Assembly: GCA_902762335.1 (NCBI GenBank)
Contig: CACWNZ010000006.1
Coordinates: 1 to 18,283, forward strand
Direction of reading: 5' to 3'
Origin: an uncultured Ruminococcus sp.
GTDB lineage: Bacteria > Bacillota > Clostridia > Oscillospirales > Acutalibacteraceae
Length of the DNA stretch: 18,283 nucleotides
Below are positions 1-6,503 of the stretch, piece by piece (within the stretch, counting starts at the first letter, position 1; each line of letters opens with the position of its first letter). The notes below the pieces were generated by a model. The model was not told where the DNA came from and made no database searches. It saw nothing but the letters and a program-made list of their open reading frames with translations. The position numbers and the translations under genes were made by a program.

Positions 1-12
1 AAAGAAAAAGAG

Positions 13-63
13 GCTGCCGCACAAGCGTAAAAGAAACGCAGTGCGGCAGCTCCCGTTTTTTTT
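13..63. terminator. Bidirectional intrinsic terminator
   Basis: A perfect 10-bp stem (GCTGCCGCAC at 13-22, GTGCGGCAGC at 41-50) encloses an 18-nt loop. On the plus strand it is followed by eight T (56-63) and would end a gene lying before the window. On the minus strand the bases after the stem read CTCTTTTTCTTT, so it also closes the minus-strand operon whose last reading frame stops at 65. Confidence 0.85.
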
Positions 64-64
64 G

Positions 65-283
65 TCAGCGCTTATGGGCGACTTTTGAGCTTTTGAGCTG
101 TGTGAGATAATTATATTCGATCCATTCTTCCGAAAAACCGCAGCTTCCACAGACATAACGGTCTACAGGAATATTGTTCCACGCTCTGCCAACAGACGAC
201 AGGGGGATATTGTTTCCTGCACCGTAGGCGCCGGAATCTCCGCCGACAAAATAGATCTCATTTCCTCCGCATTTGGGACGTAT
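65..283 (-). pseudogene. Small zinc-ribbon protein, start codon and one Cys lost
   Basis: The minus strand encodes about 72 residues that look like a small zinc-ribbon protein: RPKCGG near the start, a glycine-rich stretch DSGAYGAGNNIP, then DRYVCGSCGFSEEWIE, ending SSKVAHKR just before the terminator. The frame is open only back to a TAG at 329-331 and contains no ATG, GTG, TTG or CTG before the first cysteine. An AAGAAG sequence lies about 10 nt before an ATA (281-283), where a start would fit. Zinc ribbons of this type usually begin CPxC; here it is RPKC (CGT where TGT would give Cys), so one of four expected ligands is missing. I infer a decayed gene. The alternatives are a non-canonical ATA start or a frameshifted C-terminal tail of the 173-residue protein upstream, which ends at 309. 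Its function is unknown. Confidence 0.6.
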
Positions 284-308
284 TTTTTTATTTCTTCTTT
301 TTAAATAG

Positions 309-830
309 TTATGTCCATGGCAGCTTTTCTAAAACTGATTCTATGCCCTTTGTATCATAAAGCTCGCTTATTTCATTCATCATTCCCTCAAACAATTCCC
401 TGTTAGGTATAAGTGTATCTTTATCCTCATCACCGATCGCTTCAAAATATGAATCAAAGGAAATAATGCTTTCTGTTATGAACGGAAGGAAAATTTCCTC
501 TATCCCTCTCATTTCTTCATCCTTGCTTCTATGATGATGGTTCCATTCCCTGAAAAGCACGAGATACCCGCTTTTTTCATCAAAATCTGCAAGACGGTAT
601 TCGTGGGAATTGCAGTATCCGCCGAAATATGTATGATCCGCCATGAATTCCGTTTCTTCCTCCGGATAATAGTCTATCCCCTTGGTGTACGGATATAAGG
701 CGTAGATCATTCTTTTCAGCTCGTCGTCAATAACTGCCGACCGGCAGCCCTTGTCAAAGGCTGCCGCTATATCCCTGCGGTATTTTTCCTTGACGATCCC
801 CTTGTACCTGAAACCCCAATACCAGCTCAT
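309..830 (-). CDS. Hypothetical protein, 173 aa
   Basis: I do not recognise a family. The start is taken as the ATG at 828-830, giving MSWYWGFRYKG, because AGGAGG lies 6 nt upstream, just after the stop of the preceding gene at 850; a longer open frame exists but overlaps that gene. The protein is acidic and rich in aromatic residues, soluble in appearance, with no signal peptide or membrane segment. It has a histidine cluster (NHHHRSKDE) and a Glu/Asp-rich C-terminal half. The 19-nt gap to the upstream gene indicates one transcript. By position it belongs to the operon with the FVTNSSSSSF proteins and the radical SAM remnant, and may be an accessory or substrate protein of that system; this is inference from context only. 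Confidence 0.75.
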   Translation of the reverse strand: MSWYWGFRYKGIVKEKYRRDIAAAFDKGCRSAVIDDELKRMIYALYPYTKGIDYYPEEETEFMADHTYFGGYCNSHEYRLADFDEKSGYLVLFREWNHHHRSKDEEMRGIEEIFLPFITESIISFDSYFEAIGDEDKDTLIPNRELFEGMMNEISELYDTKGIESVLEKLPWT

Positions 831-849
831 TTTATGTCCTCCTTTTTTC

Positions 850-1713
850 TTAGAAAAAATCCTCGCCGAAAAGAAATTCAGGCAGCTTTGCGAACTCCTC
901 CGACATAATATGATGTCCGTAATTGTCGCCGCAGTCGCAGTAAAACACCCATAGATCGCCGAGCAGCCTTTCAAATATTTCCCCGAGCGTCATACCGAGA
1001 TATTTTTCAAATCTGCCGTAAAGACTGTCCCTGCAGGCTTTGACAAATGCAGTATCCAAATATTGATCATCTCCTGAGAGCGCCTCGGAAACGAAGGGCG
1101 TATAGGCAAGGTCAAGCGCCTCGCGGGTGAATACCTCAGGTATCTCGTCATCGGAGGTATAGGGAAGACCGTTATTCTCCGGTCCGCGGTACATGAGATC
1201 CCTTATTTGCAGATAGAGGTCAAGTATCAGATAGCCTGCCAGCCTGTCGGCGGTATCATCGGAAATTTCCTTGTTTTTTATCCTGTCAACGTAATGCTCA
1301 AGGGAATGAATTTTTCTTCCCGAAGCAAGATACTGCTCCGCTCCGTAAAAAATTATCTCCATAATACCGTCGGATAAAGCTCCGTCAATATCATCAATAT
1401 CCCAATAGCCAAGCTGTGAGACGGGACGGAGCCTCTTGACAAAATCGTCCGATATCCACCTGCTGAAATCCTTCGGGTCTCCTTGAAAACGAGGTATGCA
1501 TGATACGCGTTCCGCCGGGTCGTCACTGTCAAAGGCTAAAATCGAGAAATCGTAGACGAAGGGCGACATATAAAACCTGTATTTTACCGGATCATTTACG
1601 GATACATCATCAAGTATCCTTTCAAGCTCTGTTTTTAGCTTCTCGGTGTCACAGTCCTTGAAAATAAAGCTTGAGCTTGAGCTGTTTGTTACAAAATCTG
1701 TTCTTATCTTCAA
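850..1713 (-). CDS. FVTNSSSSSF N-terminal motif protein, 287 aa
   Basis: The start is a TTG (1711-1713) with AGGAG 9 nt upstream overlapping the stop of the previous gene; it gives MKIRTDFVTNSSSSSF. This extreme N-terminal signature (K-I-R-T-D-F-V-T-N-S5) is shared at 15 of 15 residues with the next gene upstream. From memory, such FV(S/T)NSSSSSF beginnings occur on many otherwise unrelated bacterial and phage proteins; their function is not known to me. The rest is acidic, mostly helical in appearance, without signal peptide or membrane segment, and aligns along its whole length with the broken paralogue at 1726-2557: FKDCDTEKLKTEL against FMECDTEKIKTEV, and a C-terminal module of pattern GMT-E-LG-L-F-EF-KLPE. 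It appears intact. By context it may be a partner or substrate of the adjacent radical SAM enzyme, which is a hypothesis. Confidence 0.85.
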   Translation of the reverse strand: MKIRTDFVTNSSSSSFIFKDCDTEKLKTELERILDDVSVNDPVKYRFYMSPFVYDFSILAFDSDDPAERVSCIPRFQGDPKDFSRWISDDFVKRLRPVSQLGYWDIDDIDGALSDGIMEIIFYGAEQYLASGRKIHSLEHYVDRIKNKEISDDTADRLAGYLILDLYLQIRDLMYRGPENNGLPYTSDDEIPEVFTREALDLAYTPFVSEALSGDDQYLDTAFVKACRDSLYGRFEKYLGMTLGEIFERLLGDLWVFYCDCGDNYGHHIMSEEFAKLPEFLFGEDFF

Positions 1714-1725
1714 AATATATCGCTC

Positions 1726-2557
1726 CTATCCCATGTGATTGCAGCCTAAGATACACTCGGGCAGTTTCTCAAATTCATCTCCCAAAAGAGAATCCGTTTC
1801 TCCGCCGTTAAAGAAAATATACAGCTTTCCAAGCACTGCTTCAAGTAATTCTATCGGGGTCATTCCATAGTATTTGCCGATCCGTTTCAATATCTCATCC
1901 GTATGGTATCTTACATATTGTCCGACAACATCATACATTTCCCCGTCTATCAAAAGATAAATATCGTCATAGCGCTCAAAAAACAGCTCCCACAATTTGG
2001 ACCTCTTTGGAAAAAGTCTCTTCATAATGCCGGTCGGTTTTATGAGTGTACCAATTCTTACGGAACAGTTCATTGTTATAATGGAACAGGCAGTGCATCG
2101 CGGTCAGAGCAGTGAATTTCTCGTGCATTTCATCATTCATGGGCTCGTTTTGTATCTTTTCGATATAGTATTGCAAATCACCGTGTTTTTTGCCGGAGCT
2201 CATATATGAGTCGATCCCGCTGAAAATGATCTCGAACAGATCACATTTATACCAACTGCATATTTCTTCCATATCCCGGAAATCAATATTGTCTGAAGGT
2301 TTCATAGAAATTGACAGTAAGCGATCAACTGCTTTTTTACATTCATCTAACAAGCTTTTTCCGGATAACCATTTCATATTATCAGAATCTTCATAATTCG
2401 GATATAAGATACATGATAAAGATTCATGATCGGGATTCTCTGTTATATATTTTTCAATGCCCTTCATCACTTCGGTTTTGATTTTTTCCGTATCACATTC
2501 CATAAAAATATAGCTGGAGCTTGAGCTGTTGGTAACAAAATCAGTCCTTATTTTCAT
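1726..2557 (-). pseudogene. FVTNSSSSSF paralogue split by T6 frameshift
   Basis: The N-terminal part starts at ATG 2555-2557 (AAGGTGA 7 nt upstream), begins MKIRTDFVTNSSSSSY and reads to a TGA at 1976-1978, ending QIVGAVF. The C-terminal part continues in another frame from about 1977 to the TAG at 1726 (FERYDDIYLLIDG to LPECILGCNHMG). It matches the end of the intact 287-residue neighbour: GMTPIELLEAVLGKLYIFF against GMTLGEIFERLLGDLWVFY, then EFEKLPE against EFAKLPE. Between the parts lies a run of six T on the coding strand (A6 at 1978-1983). Removing one T gives a single protein of 276 residues, close to its paralogue. The site reads TTT TGA, so a +1 ribosomal frameshift as in prfB is possible, though simple decay or a base-count error is likelier. 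The start overlaps the end of the radical SAM fragment by 17 nt, indicating co-translation in the original operon. Confidence 0.8.
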
Positions 2558-2916
2558 CCGTTTTCACCTTCTCACTGCATATCACTATTTCTTGGATCAT
2601 AGGACATCCGCCCATACAGAATTCCCTGTGCGGACAGTCAGGACAAGCATCTTTCATTTTATTCCTGATTCCTGATCATTTCAAATTCTTCTGAAAGCCA
2701 TGCCTGTTCTATCGTTTTTTCCCGCAGATCAACGGTATAGCCCTCGTCCTCGGCGCAGAAGCTGCTCGGCAGCATTTTCATATCCGCCGAAATATACGCC
2801 GACCACCTCGCTGCCTCGCAGGTGTCGATCAACTCGGGCAAGGTACGGGCAAAGCTGAGCAGAGCAGGCACGGTGCAGGAATCAAAGCCGATCTTAGCCG
2901 AGCCCGTCTGCGTTTC
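2541..2916 (-). pseudogene. Radical SAM enzyme remnant, C-terminal SPASM domain
   Basis: Only the C-terminal third of a radical SAM/SPASM enzyme is present. It reads TGSAKIGFDSCTVPALLSF, then an EAARWSAYISADMKMLP block typical of a SPASM half, and VDLREKTIEQAW. After a frame change follows the cysteine cluster DACPDCPHREFCMGGCP (C-x2-C-x5-C-x3-C) and a last Cys in EIVICSE, ending at the TGA 2541-2543. The frame change is caused by a perfect 7-bp tandem repeat (TCCTGAT TCCTGAT, 2663-2676); without one copy the frame is continuous (EMIRN-KMKDACPDC). As it stands, translation stops at TAA 2659-2661. The frame is closed upstream by TGA 2917-2919, and no CxxxCxxC motif for the catalytic 4Fe-4S cluster exists on this strand upstream, so the catalytic barrel is gone. 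SPASM domains bind auxiliary Fe-S clusters in enzymes that modify peptides or proteins, which fits the neighbouring motif proteins. Confidence 0.8.
2661..2676. repeat. 7-bp tandem duplication in radical SAM remnant
   Basis: The plus strand reads ATTCCTGATTCCTGAT, two perfect copies of a 7-bp unit. Because 7 is not a multiple of 3 it breaks the SPASM reading frame. Losing one copy restores it, so it may be a recent slippage event or a reversible one. Confidence 0.85.
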
Positions 2917-3376
2917 TCAGGTTAAGTATATACCGCCTGAAAATGCCCTCGCCGACAATAACGTCCGTCACACATTCAAACTGATTGCACACGCGGAATA
3001 TCCTTTCAGTAAAGCTGTGTTCTGACGATATTACCGGCACTCCGTCAGGCACGGGAACAAGGTCGTTTGCAGGGGCATAGGTAGAGCTTGTGCTGAGTCT
3101 TTTTTGCATAACGTCCCCGACGATCTCCTCGATATCGGTACTGTCACAGAATTTTTCTCCGTTCCACGTGCCCGTAAAGCGGGCGTCGGATCTGTCGTGC
3201 GAAAACCGGATATCATCATCGTTTTCTTCGGCGGTCTTCTGCTCCTGCCTGCGTTTTTTCTCAAGCTCTGCGCGTATCAGTCTGCGTATATCGGTGTCGC
3301 TGACAAGGCGGGTGTCCGAGCTTGAGCCCATACCCCGGCTTGACGGGTAATACAGGATATAGTATTTTTCGCTCAT
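2894..3376 (-). CDS. Hypothetical protein, 160 aa, first gene of minus operon
   Basis: I do not recognise a family. It starts at ATG 3374-3376 (MSEKYYILYYPSSRG) with AAAGG 10 nt upstream and ends at TAA 2894-2896. Residues 15-35 contain GMGSSSDTRLVSDTD, followed by a charged, probably helical stretch (LIRAELEKKRRQEQKTAEENDDD), a Ser/Thr-rich part and a C-terminal portion ending YILNLRNADGLG. There is no signal peptide, membrane segment or CxxxCxxC motif. Its end overlaps the first readable codons of the radical SAM remnant in a shifted frame. The last residues could therefore be part of a deletion junction rather than the native end. As the first gene of the operon it lies divergently from the TetR-type regulator. 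Confidence 0.65.
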   Translation of the reverse strand: MSEKYYILYYPSSRGMGSSSDTRLVSDTDIRRLIRAELEKKRRQEQKTAEENDDDIRFSHDRSDARFTGTWNGEKFCDSTDIEEIVGDVMQKRLSTSSTYAPANDLVPVPDGVPVISSEHSFTERIFRVCNQFECVTDVIVGEGIFRRYILNLRNADGLG

Positions 3377-3531
3377 TAATTATCAGCCTTTCCATATAAG
3401 ATCTGCGTGAGTGTTTTCCTTGAGCTGATGATATCATATCACGGGTCATTGTTTGTTATTAAGCAATTTGATATGTCAAAAATTTTTGTCGGAAAATATA
3501 TCTCTGCGTGAGAATGCACGATAACGGAAAT

Positions 3532-3560
3532 TTGCTTTACCGTGAAAATTATGTTATAAT
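3532..3560 (+). promoter_or_regulatory. Promoter of the TetR-family gene
   Basis: A perfect -10 box TATAAT (3555-3560) lies 17 bp after a weak -35 TTGCTT (3532-3537), about 54 nt before the regulator's start. The intergenic stretch 3377-3531 must also hold the promoter of the minus-strand operon. A TTGACA is present on that strand (complement of 3474-3479), but I see no good -10 at proper spacing. Confidence 0.6.
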
Positions 3561-3613
3561 AATACCGCATAATAATTTACGGAAGTATCAGACAGATCGG
3601 AGAGGTGTAGAAG

Positions 3614-4183
3614 TTGACCAACCTTACGAAAGAGCTTATAAAAAAGACGTTTATTTCACTGCTTGAGCAAATGCCGCTTAACCGCATATCGGTCAAGCTC
3701 ATAGTGGAGGAATGCGGCATAAACAGAAATTCGTTCTATTATCATTATCACGACCTTCCTGCGCTTATAGAGGAGATGATACGCGAGGAGGCGGACAGGA
3801 TAATTACGGATTATCCCACGATCGGATCGATCGAGACGGCGCTCATGGCGGTGACGGACTTTGCCTCAAAAAACAAAAAGGCGATCCTGCATATATACGA
3901 TTCGGTCAGCCGCAATATATTTGAGCAGTACCTGTGGAAAGTCTGCGACTATATAGTGAGATCCTACGGCGAGTCTCTGCTTGCGGGCAGGGAGATAGAT
4001 GAGTTCGATAAGGAGATACTGAGACTGTTTTATAAGAGTGAGCTGTTCGGCGTAGCTATAGGCTGGCTCGATAGGAAAATGGAGTCCGATATACAGAGGA
4101 TAATATCACGATTCTGCGAGCTTTACCGCGGCATGATAGAAGAAATGGTAAACCGCAGCATAAACGGATGCCCCGATGAATGA
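3614..4183 (+). CDS. TetR/AcrR-family transcriptional regulator
   Basis: This 189-residue protein has the TetR layout. Residues 1-50 form the DNA-binding three-helix domain: LTKELIKKTFISLLEQMPLN followed by the helix-turn-helix ISVKLIVEECGINRNSFYYHYHDLPALIEEM, where the SFYYHY motif is the family hallmark. The remaining ~135 residues are a helical ligand/dimerisation domain with C-terminal features (LFYKSELFGVAIGWLDRKM) seen in small DhaS-like members. The start is TTG 3614-3616, chosen because GGAGAGG (3599-3605) lies 8 nt upstream and HTH homology begins there. It has its own promoter and a strong terminator, and sits just before the MMPL transporter operon, whose promoter carries a 17-bp palindrome. 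TetR proteins next to transporters are usually local repressors, so it probably controls those genes. The ligand is unknown. Confidence 0.9.
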   Translation: MTNLTKELIKKTFISLLEQMPLNRISVKLIVEECGINRNSFYYHYHDLPALIEEMIREEADRIITDYPTIGSIETALMAVTDFASKNKKAILHIYDSVSRNIFEQYLWKVCDYIVRSYGESLLAGREIDEFDKEILRLFYKSELFGVAIGWLDRKMESDIQRIISRFCELYRGMIEEMVNRSINGCPDE

Positions 4184-4197
4184 TAGACAATTTTCGC

Positions 4198-4231
4198 CCC
4201 GTGTCTGAAAAACAGACACGGGATTTTTTTT
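4198..4231 (+). terminator. Intrinsic terminator of TetR-family gene
   Basis: A perfect 10-bp stem, CCCGTGTCTG (4198-4207) and CAGACACGGG (4213-4222), has an A5 loop and is followed by A and eight T (4224-4231). It lies 15 nt after the stop codon. Confidence 0.92.
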
Positions 4232-4236
4232 GCCCG

Positions 4237-4264
4237 TTTTTATCGCGGCGATAAATAGTATAAT
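4237..4264 (+). promoter_or_regulatory. MMPL operon promoter with candidate TetR operator
   Basis: A perfect -10 TATAAT lies at 4259-4264; the -35 region is poor (TTTTTA, 4237-4242). Between them is a 17-bp inverted repeat TTTATCG-CGG-CGATAAA (4239-4255). A palindrome of this size in the promoter spacer, next to a TetR-family gene, is the expected form of its operator. That the regulator binds here is inference. Confidence 0.55.
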
Positions 4265-4287
4265 AGATTGTCGGAGGAGATGAGAAA

Positions 4288-4398
4288 ATGAAAACGTGTA
4301 GAACCGCTCCGAGGCGCTTGTCAAAGACAGGCTGCGCAGTAAGGTCGGCGGTATTTTGCATTTCGGAAATTTCAGAAACGGAGGCGATCAGCAAGTGA
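4288..4398 (+). CDS. Possible 36-aa leader ORF before MMPL gene
   Basis: An ATG (4288-4290) preceded by GGAGGAG about 7 nt upstream opens a 36-codon frame (MKTCRTAPRRLSKTG...) whose TGA (4396-4398) overlaps the GTG start of the MMPL gene as GTGA. The peptide is basic, contains three cysteines and matches nothing I know. The good ribosome binding site and the overlap suggest translational coupling. The sequence itself looks un-protein-like, so it may instead be a degraded N-terminal extension or a chance frame. Confidence 0.35.
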   Translation: MKTCRTAPRRLSKTGCAVRSAVFCISEISETEAISK

Positions 4399-6503
4399 AG
4401 CTTGCAAGAGCGGTAGTAAAATTCCGCATACCCATTCTTATAATAACCTTAGCGCTTATGGTCCCGGCGGTGTTCGGGTTTATCGGCACGAGGGTAAACT
4501 ATGATATGCTCGACTATTTGCCCGAGGACATGGATACAGTCATTGGTCAGAAGGAGCTGATGAACGACTTCGGCAAGGGAGCCTTTTCGTTTATTATAGT
4601 GGAAAATATGCCCTCTAAGGACGTTTCCGCGCTCAAGTCAAAAATAGAAAAGGTAGAACACGTCGAATCGGTAATATGGTACGACAGCATTGCCGATATT
4701 TCGGTACCTATGGAGCTGCTGCCCGAAAAGGTGTATAAGGCGTTCAATACCGACCATTCAACGATGATGGCAGTATTTTTTAACAGCGCTACCTCGGCCG
4801 ATATTACTATGGACGCGATCCGCGAGATCCGCTCGATAGCGGGGGAGCAGTGCTTCGTTTCGGGAATGTCGGCGCTTGTAACGGATCTGAAGGATCTTTG
4901 CGAGCGTGAGGAGCCCGTTTACGTTGCCGTTGCCGTAGGGCTTGCCACGGTCGCTATGCTGCTGTTCCTTGATTCGTGGCTTGCGCCGTTTATATTCCTT
5001 GCCTCTATCGGCATGATGATACTGCTCAATCTGGGCTCAAACTTTTTCCTCGGAGAGATAAGCTACATCACAAAGGCGCTTTCCGCCGTGCTGCAGCTTG
5101 CCGTTACCATGGACTATTCCATATTCCTGTGGCACAGCTACAACGAGCATATCAAAACGAACGAGGACCACAGGGAAGCGATGGCTGCCGCAGTTCACAG
5201 CACCTTTACGAGCGTGCTGGGCAGCTCGATAACCACCATAGCGGGCTTCATAGCCCTGTGCTTCATGTCCTTTACTATGGGGCGCGATCTGGGCATAGTT
5301 ATGGCAAAGGGCGTTCTGCTGGGCGTTATCGGCTGTGTAACTGTGCTGCCCGCGCTGATACTTCTGTTTGACAAGCCGCTTCAGAAAACGAAGCACAGAG
5401 CGCTTATTCCCGATATGAAAAAGGTATCGGGTGCTGCCGCAAGGATATTCCCGGTTTTTCTCGTTTTATTTGCGGTAGTTGTTGCGCCCGCCTATTACGG
5501 CTACAGCAGGACGAACGACGAGATCTATTACGATCTTGGCGAATGTCTGCCGAAGGATATAGGCTACGTTATAGCCAACAGCAAGCTTCAGGAGGACTTT
5601 GACGTCGCTTCGACTCACATGGTCCTTGTCGATTCGGGTCTTTCGCCAAAGACCGTGCGCGGTATGATGAAGGAAATGGAACAGGTCGACGGCGTCAAGT
5701 ACGTTCTCGGGCTTGAGTCGGTGATAGGCTCCCGTGTACCCGAGGAGATACTGCCCGATTCCGTCAGGTCGGTGCTTAAAAGCGACAAGTGGGAGCTTAT
5801 TCTGATAAGCTCAAAATACAGGGTGACGAGCGACGAGGTAAACGAGCAGGTGGCAAAGCTGAACGACATACTTAAAAGGTATGACAGCAGCGGACTGCTG
5901 ATAGGCGAAGCGCCCTGCATGAAGGATATGATAGAGACTACGGACCATGATTTCAGGGTAGTAACGCTTGTATCGATAATTGCTATATTCATTATAATAG
6001 CTCTTGTAGAAAAGAGCATTTCGCTGCCGTTTATACTGATAGCGGTAATAGAAACGGCGATATTCATAAACCTCGGTCTGCCGCATTATTTCGGGCAGAG
6101 CCTGCCGTTTATCGCGCCTATATGTATAAGCACCATACAGCTTGGCGCTACCGTCGACTACGCTATTCTTATGACGACAAGATACAAAAAGGAGCGCATA
6201 GGCGGCGCGGATAAGCGTACCTCGGTGGTAACGGCGCTTTCAACGTCAATACCGTCTGTTATAGTATCCGGCATGGGACTGTTTGCGGCGACGTTCGGCG
6301 TGGCGCTTTATTCTAACCTTGATATAGTAAGCTCCTTGTGTATGCTTCTTGCAAGGGGAGCAGTTATCAGCATGGTAATGGTCATTCTCGTGCTGCCTGC
6401 GCTGTTCATGCTTTGTGATAAGCTGATATGCAAAACAACGCTCGGCATGATGCATATTGATACGAAAAAAACCAAATCGGAGGTCATTTCTGATGAAAAG
6501 TAA
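4395..6503 (+). CDS. MMPL/RND-family transporter, 702 aa
   Basis: This is a membrane transporter of the RND superfamily, MMPL branch. It has two similar halves, each a first membrane helix (KFRIPILIITLALMVPAVFG; FPVFLVLFAVVVAPAYYGY), an external domain starting with a ...LPED/CLPKD... pattern, and a block of five membrane helices. Each half has the conserved charged helix motif: VTMDYSIFLWHSY with Asp240 and ATVDYAILMTTRYKK with Asp588. Such aspartates relay protons in RND pumps. The start is taken as GTG 4395 (GGAGG at 4380-4384); an upstream ATG at 4356 has no Shine-Dalgarno sequence and would add 13 non-membrane residues. It overlaps the next gene, a secreted heptad-repeat protein, by 11 nt. 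Clostridial MMPL proteins paired with such partners probably move lipids, wall precursors or toxic amphiphiles across the membrane; the substrate is unknown. It is probably regulated by the adjacent TetR-type protein. Confidence 0.92.
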   Translation: MKLARAVVKFRIPILIITLALMVPAVFGFIGTRVNYDMLDYLPEDMDTVIGQKELMNDFGKGAFSFIIVENMPSKDVSALKSKIEKVEHVESVIWYDSIADISVPMELLPEKVYKAFNTDHSTMMAVFFNSATSADITMDAIREIRSIAGEQCFVSGMSALVTDLKDLCEREEPVYVAVAVGLATVAMLLFLDSWLAPFIFLASIGMMILLNLGSNFFLGEISYITKALSAVLQLAVTMDYSIFLWHSYNEHIKTNEDHREAMAAAVHSTFTSVLGSSITTIAGFIALCFMSFTMGRDLGIVMAKGVLLGVIGCVTVLPALILLFDKPLQKTKHRALIPDMKKVSGAAARIFPVFLVLFAVVVAPAYYGYSRTNDEIYYDLGECLPKDIGYVIANSKLQEDFDVASTHMVLVDSGLSPKTVRGMMKEMEQVDGVKYVLGLESVIGSRVPEEILPDSVRSVLKSDKWELILISSKYRVTSDEVNEQVAKLNDILKRYDSSGLLIGEAPCMKDMIETTDHDFRVVTLVSIIAIFIIIALVEKSISLPFILIAVIETAIFINLGLPHYFGQSLPFIAPICISTIQLGATVDYAILMTTRYKKERIGGADKRTSVVTALSTSIPSVIVSGMGLFAATFGVALYSNLDIVSSLCMLLARGAVISMVMVILVLPALFMLCDKLICKTTLGMMHIDTKKTKSEVISDEK

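Noticed and set aside
3031..3350. Frames on both strands overlapping the 160-residue gene
   Set aside because: They have no ribosome binding sites and low-complexity Ser/Phe or Arg/Pro composition; they are mirror frames of the operon's first gene.
3377..3531. Promoter of the minus-strand operon
   Set aside because: A TTGACA is present, but no convincing -10 lies 16-18 bp away, so I do not list it as a feature.
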